A DNA stretch of 14,647 nucleotides, taken from JALHMQ01 sp020248785. Its GTDB lineage: Bacteria > Pseudomonadota > Gammaproteobacteria > Burkholderiales > Burkholderiaceae_F. Below the pieces are notes generated by a model that worked only from the letters and a program-made list of their open reading frames with translations, searched no databases and was not told the DNA's origin. Positions 1 to 7,841 of the stretch are shown in pieces; position 1 is the stretch's first letter; every line of letters begins with the position of its first letter. The position numbers and the translations under genes are program-made. Location of the stretch: assembly GCA_046343415.1 (NCBI GenBank), contig JBKDNL010000283.1, positions 1-14,647 of the forward strand, read 5' to 3'.

Positions 1-363
1 CTCGTCGCCGCCCCGCAAACCGCCTGAAACTTCCCCAGCAAATCAACCACTTGCGAGGTGTTTCTTAAGAGGTGCGTTGCGTCGTGCACGCGATGGCTTT
101 GCCATCGCACATGGACGCAATGCGGGCAGAAGTCCAGGAAGATTTCGGCGCTCGCGCTTTGGCACTGAAATGAACGGGCAGCAGAGGCGCGCAGAGGCAC
201 CTTGCCACGATCCACGGCATGGCACGGGTGGAATTTCCGCTGCCCGGACACTGAGGTAGGCGGCGGAACGGCACTCACGTCGTTCCTCAAACGCGTATTC
301 GCGCTGCGCCGCGTACCTGCGAAAGACGCAGTGCACAGGCGGTGGCCGGCGCCGTTGCGCAAC
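1..363. other. Left-edge region with no supportable gene
   Basis: This stretch lies downstream of modC. At the very edge, one plus-strand frame reads eight codons (LVAAPQTA) and then TGA at 25-27. This could be the end of a gene outside the window, but it is too short to judge. Several short open frames exist on both strands; none has a family motif, a good ribosome site or a convincing start, and they overlap each other. The region holds a hairpin at 90-108, a weaker 5-bp stem at 317-331, and a 10-bp palindrome (GTTGCGCAAC, 354-363) abutting the modC stop codon. I see no other feature. Confidence 0.5.
90..108. repeat. Perfect 8-bp-stem hairpin
   Basis: GCGATGGC and its exact reverse complement GCCATCGC flank a TTT loop. 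The stem is strong and GC-rich. No run of T follows on either strand, so it is not a standard intrinsic terminator. It could be a transcript-end structure for a gene entering from the left, or a REP-like intergenic element. Other copies in the genome would decide this and cannot be seen here. Confidence 0.45.
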
Positions 364-1548
364 TCAGCGCGGCGGCGTGGCCGGCGGAAAGCGCGCGTCG
401 TTGGTCGCAGAAGAAGCAGGCGCCGGCGCTTCGGCGGCGCTGCCACTGGCCAGCGCCAGCGCGCCCGCATCGAGCGCCACTGTCTTGATGAGGCACCATA
501 CCGGCAGGCTGGGCGCAAGCGCCAGGCGGTCGGCCGACTCGCGCGTGATGTTGACCGTCAACACGGTCGATCGGCCGATGCGCACCTGCACCGCGCAGTA
601 CGGCACGTCATGCGACTCCACGGTCTGCACCACGCCCGGCAGGCGATTTGTGATGCTGACATCGACCGGGCGTGCCAGCGCCAGCGCGATCTCGCGCGCA
701 GGCAGGCGGGCACGCACCGCGGCCCCAGGCGGCAGCGGCAAGCGCGGCACGCGCAACTCGAATCCATCACAAGCGATCGTCGTCAGCCCGTAGTTGTCGT
801 CGTGCGCCTGCACCCGACCGAACACGAGGGTGCCCACCTGCGACTCGCCAAGCAGACGTCGCGCCGCCGGCGCCCGCAACACCTCGCTCAATGAACCGGC
901 TGCGACCACGCGACCGCCGTCGAGCAGCACGAGTGAGGTGGCAAGGCGCAGCACCTCGTCGATCGAGTGCGTGACATACACGATCGGCACGCGCAGCACA
1001 TCGCGCAGCCGATCGATGTAAGGCAGCAACTCGGCCTTGCGCGGCGCATCGAGCGATGCGAGCGGCTCGTCCATCAGCAACAATCGCGGTTGCGCCAGCA
1101 GCGCGCGCCCGATAGCCACGCGCTGCCGCTCGCCACCCGAGAGCGTGTGAGGTCGGCGCATCAGCAGCGCGCGGATGCCGAGCAACTCGACGACCGCGTC
1201 GAGCCCGATCGCAACGGGTCGGCCACGCGCGCGCTTCAGGCCGTAAGCAAGGTTCTGCTGCACCGACAGATGCGGAAACAGGCGCGCGTCCTGGAACACG
1301 ACGCCCAATCCGCGCCGCTCCACCGGCACGTCAATGCTTCTGTCGGCATCGAAAAACACCAGCGGACCGACCTGCACGTGCCCGGCATCGGGCCGATGCA
1401 GGCCGGCGATCAGGTTCATCAGCGTCGACTTGCCCGCGCCGCTGGCGCCGAACAGCACGGTCAGACCGGACAGGGGCAGATCGAGCTCGGCGTCGAGCAC
1501 GAATGAGGCAAGGGCCTTGCGGGCCCGTACGCGCAGCCGCTCCATCAT
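364..1548 (-). CDS. modC: Molybdate ABC transporter ATP-binding protein ModC
   Basis: This is the ATPase subunit that powers molybdate uptake through ModB at the cytoplasmic face of the inner membrane. The 394-residue product has Walker A GASGAGKST (34-42), a Q-loop in FQDARLFP (Q86), the signature LSGGERQ (136-142), Walker B LLLMDEP with Glu161 (156-162) and the switch His194 in VTHS. After the nucleotide-binding domain comes a C-terminal TOBE/Mop-like domain (about 285-365, ending near VWCLIKTVALDAG), typical of ModC. A low-complexity Ala/Pro/Ser tail of about 30 residues follows; it is longer than I expect for the family. The start is the ATG that overlaps the modB stop as ATGA (1548-1545); an upstream in-frame start at 1587 would run deep into modB. 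It is the last gene of modABC and is probably translationally coupled to modB. Confidence 0.95.
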   Translation of the reverse strand: MMERLRVRARKALASFVLDAELDLPLSGLTVLFGASGAGKSTLMNLIAGLHRPDAGHVQVGPLVFFDADRSIDVPVERRGLGVVFQDARLFPHLSVQQNLAYGLKRARGRPVAIGLDAVVELLGIRALLMRRPHTLSGGERQRVAIGRALLAQPRLLLMDEPLASLDAPRKAELLPYIDRLRDVLRVPIVYVTHSIDEVLRLATSLVLLDGGRVVAAGSLSEVLRAPAARRLLGESQVGTLVFGRVQAHDDNYGLTTIACDGFELRVPRLPLPPGAAVRARLPAREIALALARPVDVSITNRLPGVVQTVESHDVPYCAVQVRIGRSTVLTVNITRESADRLALAPSLPVWCLIKTVALDAGALALASGSAAEAPAPASSATNDARFPPATPPR

Positions 1549-2234
1549 GCCCGCCCGATGTAGCGCCGAACACGTTGCGCCAGCCACTCGGAGATGGTCA
1601 GTGCCAAGATGGCCAGCGCCAGCGAGATCAACACCAGCCGCAGCGCCGCCCGATCGCCATCGGGCGACTGCGTCAGGCTGTAGATCGCCAGCGACAGCGT
1701 CTGCGTCTCGCCCTGCACGTTGCCGACGAAGGTGATGGTGGCACCGAAGTCGCCCAGCGCGGCCGCGAAGGCGACGATGCAGCCCGACAGGATGCCCGGC
1801 AGCATCAGGGGCAGCGTGATGCTGAAGAAGACATCGATGCGGCTGGCTCCGAGCGTGCGCGCCGCGGCCTCCAGTCCCTGGTCAACCGCGTCGAGCGCGA
1901 GCCGGATCGCCCGCACCATCAGCGGAAACGACATCACCGCCGCCGCCAGTGCCGCCCCCCAGCGCGTGAAGATCAGGCGGATGCCGAAGGTCTCGTACAG
2001 CCAGGCGCCCAGCGGTCCCTTCATGCCGAACAACACGAGCAAAAAGTAGCCGACGACGACGGGCGGCAGCACCAGCGGCAGATGCACGACTGCATCGACG
2101 AGGCTCTTGCCCGGGAAGGTGTGCCGCGCGAGCAGCCAGGCGCACGCGACCGCCAGGGGCAGGCTGAAGGACACGGCCACGAGTGCCACCTGCAGGCTCA
2201 GGCGCAGCGCGTCGAGTTCGGCGGGCGTCAGCAT
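1545..2234 (-). CDS. modB: Molybdate ABC transporter permease ModB
   Basis: This is the inner-membrane permease that forms the molybdate channel with ModC. The 229-residue product matches the length of E. coli ModB, which I recall as 229. It shows the family's run of hydrophobic segments and the stretch LPLVLPPVVVGYFLLVLFGM. A well-conserved EAA-type loop, EAAARTLGASRIDVFF followed by SITLPLMLPGI, contacts the ATPase, and the GDFGATITFVGN segment follows it. The frame stays open upstream to 2318, but that would add a basic, non-homologous extension (MPRATALSRRPARRREAF...). I therefore chose the ATG at 2234 (MLTPAELDALRLSLQVA), where similarity to ModB begins. No strong Shine-Dalgarno site is visible there. 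The stop overlaps the modC start; modA lies 99 bp upstream. Confidence 0.94.
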   Translation of the reverse strand: MLTPAELDALRLSLQVALVAVSFSLPLAVACAWLLARHTFPGKSLVDAVVHLPLVLPPVVVGYFLLVLFGMKGPLGAWLYETFGIRLIFTRWGAALAAAVMSFPLMVRAIRLALDAVDQGLEAAARTLGASRIDVFFSITLPLMLPGILSGCIVAFAAALGDFGATITFVGNVQGETQTLSLAIYSLTQSPDGDRAALRLVLISLALAILALTISEWLAQRVRRYIGRA

Positions 2235-2333
2235 GGGCGCGAAGGCTACCGCAGCCGTCTTATCGAACGCCTCGCGCCTGCGCGCGGGACGACGGGACAA
2301 GGCGGTCGCTCGTGGCAAGCGCGGACACAGTTC

Positions 2334-3104
2334 TCAGCGCGTGCTGAAACCGTGCCTACGCCAGATCTCGCGCGCCTCGGCGCTGGCGAGCAGACGCAGG
2401 ACCTCGCGCGCTGCCGGGCTGTCGTTCCTGGCGACGATCGCGAACGGATAGCTGATCGGCGCGTGGCTGTCGGCCGGAAACACGCCGGCCACCCGCACCC
2501 GCTGCGAGGCCGCGGCATCGGTTCCGTAGACCACGCCAGCGGCCGCTTCGCCACGCTCGACAAACGCCAGTGCGACCCGGACGTTCTCCGCGCGCGCCAG
2601 CCGTGTCTGCGCCAGCGGCCAAACGCCGAGCGTCATGAGCGCCTGCTGGGCATAGCGTCCGACCGGGACATTGGCTGGGTCGCCGGTGACCCAGCGACCA
2701 TTGGCTCCGAGCAGGCCCGCGAGATCGAAGTTGGGCTTGAGTTCCACTGTGGCGCTGCTGCTGGCCGGCACCACGAGAACGAGCTGGTTGCCCAGCAGGC
2801 TCTGGCGCGTCTCGGGCACGATGAGCTTGCGTTCGGCCAGGTAGTCCATCCACTGCTCGTCGGCGCTGGCGAAGATCGCCGCCGGCGCGCCCTGCTCGAT
2901 CTGACGGGCCAAAGCGCTGGAAGCGGCAAAAGAAAAGCGCAGCGTGCGTCCGGTTGTCTTCCGCGTGCTGCGCGCGATGTCTTCCAGCGCGTTCTGCAGG
3001 CTCGCCGCGGCAAAGACGGTCACCTCCTGCGCGCGCGCCGCACCTGCCATCAGCAGCGTGGCAGCGGCCAACCCAAGCAGCAAGCCGTAGCCAGCGCGCT
3101 GCAT
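2334..3104 (-). CDS. modA: Molybdate-binding periplasmic protein ModA
   Basis: This is the periplasmic substrate-binding protein that captures molybdate (possibly also tungstate) and delivers it to ModB. Of its 256 residues, the first 25 or so form a signal peptide (LLLGLAAATLLMAGAARA, cleavage likely before QEVTV). The mature start VTVFAAASLQNAL and the downstream FAASSALARQIEQGAPAAIF, then SADEQWMDYL, are hallmark ModA segments. By family knowledge, the serines in these two segments contact the oxyanion. Two ATGs are possible, 3116 and 3104. I chose 3104 because GGAG (3114-3111) lies six bases before it, whereas nothing comparable precedes 3116; both keep the signal peptide. It is the first gene of modABC. 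Confidence 0.95.
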   Translation of the reverse strand: MQRAGYGLLLGLAAATLLMAGAARAQEVTVFAAASLQNALEDIARSTRKTTGRTLRFSFAASSALARQIEQGAPAAIFASADEQWMDYLAERKLIVPETRQSLLGNQLVLVVPASSSATVELKPNFDLAGLLGANGRWVTGDPANVPVGRYAQQALMTLGVWPLAQTRLARAENVRVALAFVERGEAAAGVVYGTDAAASQRVRVAGVFPADSHAPISYPFAIVARNDSPAAREVLRLLASAEAREIWRRHGFSTR

Positions 3105-3288
3105 AACGAACTCCATGCGAGGCGGACTGTCACAGGATAGCCGGGCCGCGTCGGCGGCGACGCCGACAGCAGTCGGCCCCCATATCGGCAGTTCATCCGC
3201 GGCCGTGACCCATCGTCACCGCCGCGGCGGCGCAACTGGTCAGTTGCCGCTATTGTTCGCAGATCATGCCGTCCCAACACCGACACCT
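3105..3288. promoter_or_regulatory. Divergent modA / oligopeptidase control region with four dyads
   Basis: This short region lies between the divergently transcribed modA and oligopeptidase genes and must hold both promoters. It contains four separate dyad symmetries. GTCGGCG-N4-CGCCGAC spans 3150-3167. GTGAC-N5-GTCAC spans 3205-3219. CCGCCGCGGCGG spans 3219-3230. GCAACTG-GT-CAGTTGC spans 3232-3247. A possible modA -10 is TATCCT (3139-3134), about 30 bases before the start, but no matching -35 is seen. No convincing sigma-70 promoter is visible for the plus strand. I looked for an E. coli-type ModE site (CGnTATATA half sites) and found none. Confidence 0.5.
3232..3247. promoter_or_regulatory. 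16-bp near-perfect palindrome, candidate operator
   Basis: GCAACTG and CAGTTGC are exact reverse complements separated by GT. The site ends 41 bases before the chosen oligopeptidase start and lies about 130 bases upstream of modA. Its size and symmetry suit a dimeric repressor or activator site, but the regulator is unknown and the operator role is inference. Confidence 0.4.
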
Positions 3289-5469
3289 ATGCGCCCCATG
3301 TCTGCCCCACAGCATTGCCATCCCGTCGTGCTACGCGCCGCTTTCGCCTGCCTGTCCGTCTTGCTGATGTCGCCGATGGCAACAACCGCCCAGAGCGCGC
3401 CCGGCCAGGCCGGCGTCGTCCAGAGCGCCACCGATGACCCGTATCTGTGGCTGGAGGACGTGACCGGCGACAAGGCGCTCGCGTGGGTGCGCGAGCGCAA
3501 CGCGGTGGCCGAGAAGGAGTTCGCGGCCGATGCGCGTTATGAGCCGCTACGGAAAGCCTTGCTGTCGATCCTCGACAGCCGTGACCGCATTCCCTACGTC
3601 ACTCGGATGGGCGAGCACTACTACAACTTCTGGCGCGACGCGGCCAATCCACGCGGGCTGTGGCGCCGCACCTCGCTCGCCGAGTACGCCAAGGCGCAGC
3701 CCGCGTGGGAAGTGGTGCTCGACCTGGATGCGCTGGCCAAGGTCGAGAACGAGAACTGGGTGTGGAAGGGTGCCGACTGCTTGCGCCCGGAGCGATCCGG
3801 CCAGCCGTATCGTCGCTGCATCCTGGCGCTGTCGCGTGGCGGCGCGGACGCCACTGTGCAGCGCGAGTTCGATCTGGCCGACAAGTCCTTCGTGAAGGAC
3901 GGCTTCGCACTGCCCGAGGCCAAGCAGGATTTGAACTGGAAGGACATCGACACACTGTGGGTCGCCAGCGACTTTGGCCCGGGATCAATGACGACCTCGG
4001 GCTATCCGCGCATCGTCAAAGAATGGCGGCGCGGCACGCCGCTCGCCGCGGCCCGCACCGTCTTCGAGGGTCAGGCCGGCGACGTCAGCGTGGCCGCGTT
4101 TTCAGAGCGCGAGTCGGGCCAGCGGCGCGACTGGGTGCGGCGCGCGTATGCGTTCTTCGATTCGGAACACTTCGTCGAGCGCGCGGGCAAGCTGGTGAAG
4201 CTCGATATCCCGAGTGATGCCACGCCAGCCAGTTTTCGCAACTTTTTGCTGGTCACCACGCGCACGCCGTGGACAGTCGGCGGTCGCACCTACCCGGGCG
4301 GGGCCTTGCTGGCGGTGGACTTCGAGCGCTTCATGGCGGGCGAGCGGCGCTTCGATGTGCTCTTCGAGCCGACGACGCGTCACGTCCTGGAGGAGTTTGC
4401 GACCACGCGCGATGCGATTCTCGTCACCTCGCTCGACAACGTGAACGCGCGCCTGACCGTGCTGCGGCATGCGGATGGACAGTGGCGCCGCAGCGAGGTG
4501 CCGCAACCGGCCGGCACGCACACCAACGTGGTGGGCACCTACTGGGACAGCAACGCCTACTTCACTGCCGTGCAGGGCTTCACCACGCCGACCACCTTGC
4601 AGTCGCGGCAGGCAGAAGAGCCGACACAGGCGCAAACGCTCAAGGCCCTGCCGGCGTTTTTCGACGCCAGCGGCCTGTCAGTGACGCAACACGAGGCGAC
4701 CAGCAAGGACGGCACGCGCATTCCGTACTTCGTGGTGATGCGCAGCGGGCTGAAGCTCGATGGCCGCAATCCGACGCTCATCTATGGCTACGGTGGCTTT
4801 CAGGCGTCGCTGCTGCCGTGGTACTCGGGTGCCTTCGGCAAGGGCTGGCTTGAGCCGGGCGGCGTGCTGGTGGTCGCCAACCTGCGCGGCGGCGGAGAAT
4901 TCGGTCCGGCCTGGCACTTGGCCGCGCAGAAGGCGAACAAGCAGCGCAGCTGGGACGACCTGGCCGCTGTTGCCGAGGACGTGATCAAGCGCGGCATCAG
5001 CTCGCCCCGGCACCTGGGCATCATGGGCGGCAGTCAAGGCGGACTTCTCGTGACCGCCACGATGGTGCAACGACCAGAGCTCTTCGGCGCGGTGGTCTCG
5101 CAGGTGCCGCTGGTGGACATGCTGCGCTACCACAAGCTGCTGGCAGGTGCCTCGTGGGTCGCGGAGTACGGCGACCCCGACAAGGCCGAGGAGCGCGCCT
5201 GGATCGAGAAGTACTCGCCCTACCAGAACGTCAAGAAAGGCGCGCGCTATCCGCGCATCTTCCTCTACACCTCCACGCGCGACGACCGCGTGCACCCCGG
5301 CCACGCCCGCAAGATGGTGGCGCGCATGAGCGAGCAGGGCCACGACGTTCTGTACTTCGAGAACATTGAAGGCGGCCATGGTGCGGCAGCGAACAACGAG
5401 CAGGCCGCGCGCATGTGGGCGCAGACCTTCTCGTTCCTGTGGCGCGAGCTGGGGGGCAAGCAACAATGA
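3289..5469 (+). CDS. Exported prolyl oligopeptidase family serine peptidase (S9A)
   Basis: This serine peptidase of the prolyl oligopeptidase type cleaves short peptides, typically after proline; specificity within S9 cannot be read from sequence. The 726-residue product starts with a probable signal peptide (VVLRAAFACLSVLLMSPMATTAQ), so it is likely periplasmic. The N-terminal motif DPYLWLEDV (from residue 50) is characteristic of the family. A beta-propeller region follows, then a C-terminal alpha/beta hydrolase domain with YGYGGF and NLRGGGEFG. The catalytic serine is Ser582 in GGSQGG, the acid is in the DDRVHP motif (Asp665 or Asp666), and the histidine is His697 in GGHG. The frame is open back to 3115, inside the modA start, but I chose the ATG at 3289 (next ATG at 3298) because the signal peptide begins there. 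The stop overlaps the following M61 gene as ATGA. The last codons recur as a fossil further downstream. Confidence 0.93.
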   Translation: MRPMSAPQHCHPVVLRAAFACLSVLLMSPMATTAQSAPGQAGVVQSATDDPYLWLEDVTGDKALAWVRERNAVAEKEFAADARYEPLRKALLSILDSRDRIPYVTRMGEHYYNFWRDAANPRGLWRRTSLAEYAKAQPAWEVVLDLDALAKVENENWVWKGADCLRPERSGQPYRRCILALSRGGADATVQREFDLADKSFVKDGFALPEAKQDLNWKDIDTLWVASDFGPGSMTTSGYPRIVKEWRRGTPLAAARTVFEGQAGDVSVAAFSERESGQRRDWVRRAYAFFDSEHFVERAGKLVKLDIPSDATPASFRNFLLVTTRTPWTVGGRTYPGGALLAVDFERFMAGERRFDVLFEPTTRHVLEEFATTRDAILVTSLDNVNARLTVLRHADGQWRRSEVPQPAGTHTNVVGTYWDSNAYFTAVQGFTTPTTLQSRQAEEPTQAQTLKALPAFFDASGLSVTQHEATSKDGTRIPYFVVMRSGLKLDGRNPTLIYGYGGFQASLLPWYSGAFGKGWLEPGGVLVVANLRGGGEFGPAWHLAAQKANKQRSWDDLAAVAEDVIKRGISSPRHLGIMGGSQGGLLVTATMVQRPELFGAVVSQVPLVDMLRYHKLLAGASWVAEYGDPDKAEERAWIEKYSPYQNVKKGARYPRIFLYTSTRDDRVHPGHARKMVARMSEQGHDVLYFENIEGGHGAAANNEQAARMWAQTFSFLWRELGGKQQ

Positions 5470-7322
5470 CGCTGCGCGACATGCTGCGAGCGGGCGCGGC
5501 GGACGTGCTGGCCCTCGGGCTGGCGATCGCCGCGCCAGCGCTCGCTGCAGCAACGCCGGGGACGCCGGCGCCCGGCACATGCGACGGCATCAAGCCCACG
5601 ACCACGCCGCAGGCCGTCACGATTACGGTCGAGCCGCGGCCCGATGAGATCCCGCCGCGGCTGGTCGTGACGGTGCGCACGCCGGCCGCGGGCCGCAGGG
5701 TCACGCCTGTCGCCCTGGAGCAGGGCTGGGGCGGCGCCACCGGTTTCCCCGAAGGCGTCAAGAACCTGCGCGTCATTACGCCCGGCGCGCGCCTGTTGGA
5801 CACCACGCCCGTCGAGTGCTCCGCCAACGGCGGCGAAGGCTCCATTGCACAGCGCATCTCTCACCCGCCCTCGGGAGAACTCGCATACCGCTACGACCTT
5901 GTCGAATACGGCGATCCTCTCATCACCGACTATCGACGATTCCATCAGCCATTGATTCGACCCGACTACGCCTTCTTCTTTGGCTACGCCGCATGGCTGC
6001 TACCGAGGTGGAACAGCGATCAGCGCGTGAGCGTGCAATGGCGATACAACCACGTTCCGGCCGACTGGACCGTGGCGACGAGTTTCAATGCGACGAATGC
6101 ACGGCCCGTCGTGCATTCGTTCTCCTCGACCCCGCAACTCGTCGCGGCGGGCACCCTATTGCACTCGGTGCATGCTCTCGGCGACTTCCGTTTGCATCGG
6201 GTGGAGATGGCAGGCGGAACACTGTCGTTCGCGCTGCGCGGTAGCCACCGGTTCGACGACAGCGCCTTCGTGGAGCGCTCGGCCGCACTGGTGCGCGCCC
6301 AGCGCGCCTTCTTCGGTGATGAGGACTTTCGCCACTACCTGATCACCCTGCTGCCCAACGGCTTGGCGCAAGGCACGAACAGCGGCACCCAGATCTCCAA
6401 TGCCTTCGCCATGCAGGTCCCTACGGACGTCCAGGTGCCAGGACCGAGCTTCGACCACTTGATCGCCCACGAGAATCTGCACACCTGGGTTCCGAGACGA
6501 TTCGGCACGATGAACTCGTCGCCCACGGTGAACGATGAGCCGCTGCGCTACTGGTTCAGCGAGGGATTCACCAACTTCCTCACGCATCGACTGCTGGTCA
6601 AGACGGGCCAGTGGTCGCTGGAAGACTATGCACGTACCTTGAACACGATGATCATGAGTTTCGAGACGTCGGAGGCCCGCGAGCGGGACAACCGTGCGGT
6701 GCTCGCGCTGTTCTTCAAGGACGACGCTGTCGGCAAACTGCCGTACCAGCGCGGCGAGTTGCTGGCGCTGCACTGGGACGCGCAGTTGCGCGAGCGCGGC
6801 AGCAGCACCGCGGCCATCTTGCGCGGCCTGCTGCTGCCGCCCCCGACTGCAAGCGATCAAGGTCGCCAGCCCCTTGCCACCGAGCGGTTGTTCTCCGCGC
6901 TCGAACCGCTGCTCGGCAGCCAGCCGCGGGCCGACGTGGCGGCGTTGGTCGAAGCGGCCGGGCCGATCCCCTATCGGGACACGCTGCTTGGCCCGTGTTT
7001 CACGATGCAGCCGGCCGAGTTCCGGCGCTTCGAGCTCGGCTTCGACGTCTGGGCGAGCGTCAAGCAGCGCCGGCTGGTCGGACTCGTGAGCGGAAGCGCT
7101 GCCGCCGCCGCCGGATTGCGCGAAGGCGATGTGCTCAAGGGCTGGTCGATCTACGGCGGCGACACCGAGCGCGATGCGCTCCTGCAGGTCGAGCGTGACG
7201 GCAAGCTGGTCGACATCACATGGCGGCCCGTCGCTGCAGCGACGGTTGCCGGGGTGCGCTTCGAGCGCCGCCCGCGGGCCGAGACCGATCCAGCCTGCCG
7301 CCAGTGGATCGCCCTGCAATGA
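5466..7322 (+). CDS. M61-type zinc metallopeptidase with PDZ domain, copy 1
   Basis: This is a likely exported zinc aminopeptidase related to the M61 (glycyl aminopeptidase) family. It is a 618-residue protein with an N-terminal signal peptide (LALGLAIAAPALA, cleavage before AATPG). The zinc site is HENLH (His335, Glu336, His339), followed 27 residues later by Glu366 in RYWFSEGFTNF, the usual gluzincin arrangement. An N-terminal beta-rich region precedes the catalytic domain. A PDZ-like domain (about 525-600) contains GSAAAAAGLREGDVLKG. The GGLEH-type motif I expect in classical M61 enzymes is not obvious; SGTQISNAFAM occupies that area, so this may be a divergent branch. The start ATG overlaps the oligopeptidase TGA, with a GGGGGG ribosome site ending 9 bases upstream. 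Near the zinc site it shares 29 of 36 residues with the second copy. The exact substrate is unknown. Confidence 0.85.
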   Translation: MTLRDMLRAGAADVLALGLAIAAPALAAATPGTPAPGTCDGIKPTTTPQAVTITVEPRPDEIPPRLVVTVRTPAAGRRVTPVALEQGWGGATGFPEGVKNLRVITPGARLLDTTPVECSANGGEGSIAQRISHPPSGELAYRYDLVEYGDPLITDYRRFHQPLIRPDYAFFFGYAAWLLPRWNSDQRVSVQWRYNHVPADWTVATSFNATNARPVVHSFSSTPQLVAAGTLLHSVHALGDFRLHRVEMAGGTLSFALRGSHRFDDSAFVERSAALVRAQRAFFGDEDFRHYLITLLPNGLAQGTNSGTQISNAFAMQVPTDVQVPGPSFDHLIAHENLHTWVPRRFGTMNSSPTVNDEPLRYWFSEGFTNFLTHRLLVKTGQWSLEDYARTLNTMIMSFETSEARERDNRAVLALFFKDDAVGKLPYQRGELLALHWDAQLRERGSSTAAILRGLLLPPPTASDQGRQPLATERLFSALEPLLGSQPRADVAALVEAAGPIPYRDTLLGPCFTMQPAEFRRFELGFDVWASVKQRRLVGLVSGSAAAAAGLREGDVLKGWSIYGGDTERDALLQVERDGKLVDITWRPVAAATVAGVRFERRPRAETDPACRQWIALQ

Positions 7323-7812
7323 AGACAAGTGAAGACAAGTGAAGACAGATGAAGACATCGCACGCGCTGGCCGCCTTCATGCTCGCCGTCGCCGCCCATG
7401 CTGGCGCGCCGGCACAGACCGAAGTGCTCGACGCCGCGTTTGATCGCTGCGATGTCCCCGCCGTCGAGCGCAAGGCGCAGCGCCTGCTTGCCGCCAACGT
7501 CACGGCTCCTGCAAGGTGTCGGCGCCCTGGCGCGGCACGGCATGCGGCTTGACGCGGCGAGGCTGGACGCCCGCGTGTCAGCGGCCGAGGGCTGCGTGGC
7601 GGCGCATCCGCGGCGCGCGCAGTGCCACGGCGCGCTCGCGCTGGCCCTGGCGCCGGATGCACGCGTCTTCGACCGCCGGACGCAGGTGCTCGAGCAACGA
7701 GCGCAGCCGGCCGAGGCGCTGCGGCACGACGAGAACGCGCGCAGCCTGCCCTCCGCTCTATCCAAGACCATCACGACCGATCGACGAACGGATCGCGGCG
7801 CCGCAGCCTCGA
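7319..7812 (+). pseudogene. Decayed TPR-protein gene, copy 1
   Basis: This is a broken copy of the TPR gene at 9685-10674, recognised by matching fragments in three frames. From 7349 it reads MKTSHALAAFMLAVAAHAG, then VLDAAFDRCDVPAVERKAQRLL, against VQAQSPALDAAFDRFDFPAVEREAQRLL in the intact protein. Near 7505 the homology moves to another frame (SAAEGCVAAHPRRAQCHGAL against AAAERCVEAHPQNAQCHGAL). It then jumps directly to the C-terminal repeats (APDARVFDRRTQVLEQRAQPAEALRH), omitting about 175 codons. The last part shifts frame again (IDERIAAPQPR against IDERIAALRS-stop), and the stop TGA has become CGA at 7810-7812. The signal-peptide end may still be translated, but no functional TPR protein can be made. 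Confidence 0.85.
7320..7359 (+). repeat. 10-bp tandem repeat, four units, at a gene junction
   Basis: The units are TGAAGACAAG twice, then TGAAGACAGA and TGAAGACATC. The array begins on the stop codon of the first M61 gene. In the intact copy (9685) the M61 stop and TPR start overlap as ATGA directly before AAG. Here the relic ATG at 7319 still overlaps the stop but meets an in-frame TGA after seven codons (7340-7342). A new ATG at 7349 reads on into the TPR-like sequence. Expansion by three units (30 bp) explains this. Confidence 0.85.
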
Positions 7813-7841
7813 GTCAGAGCGACGCAAAACGTAAGGTGTGG

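Noticed and set aside
43..336. A 97-codon minus-strand frame downstream of modC
   Set aside because: It has no family motif or ribosome site, its composition resembles shadow frames, and overlapping frames on both strands look equally good.
1503..3140. A 545-codon plus-strand open frame opposite modB and modA
   Set aside because: It runs antisense through clearly recognised modB and modA, is Arg/Gln-rich and low in complexity, and has no motif; long antisense frames are expected in GC-rich DNA.
3241..3265. Possible ModE-type molybdate operator near CCGCTATTGTTCGC
   Set aside because: Only one loose half-site resemblance is present and no second half site is found at the expected spacing.
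6156..7358. A 400-codon minus-strand frame opposite the first M61 gene
   Set aside because: It mirrors the coding strand of a gene with intact zinc motifs and has Gln/Arg-rich shadow composition.
7320..7359. A CRISPR array
   Set aside because: The units are 10 bp, directly adjacent and without spacers, and no cas gene is present.
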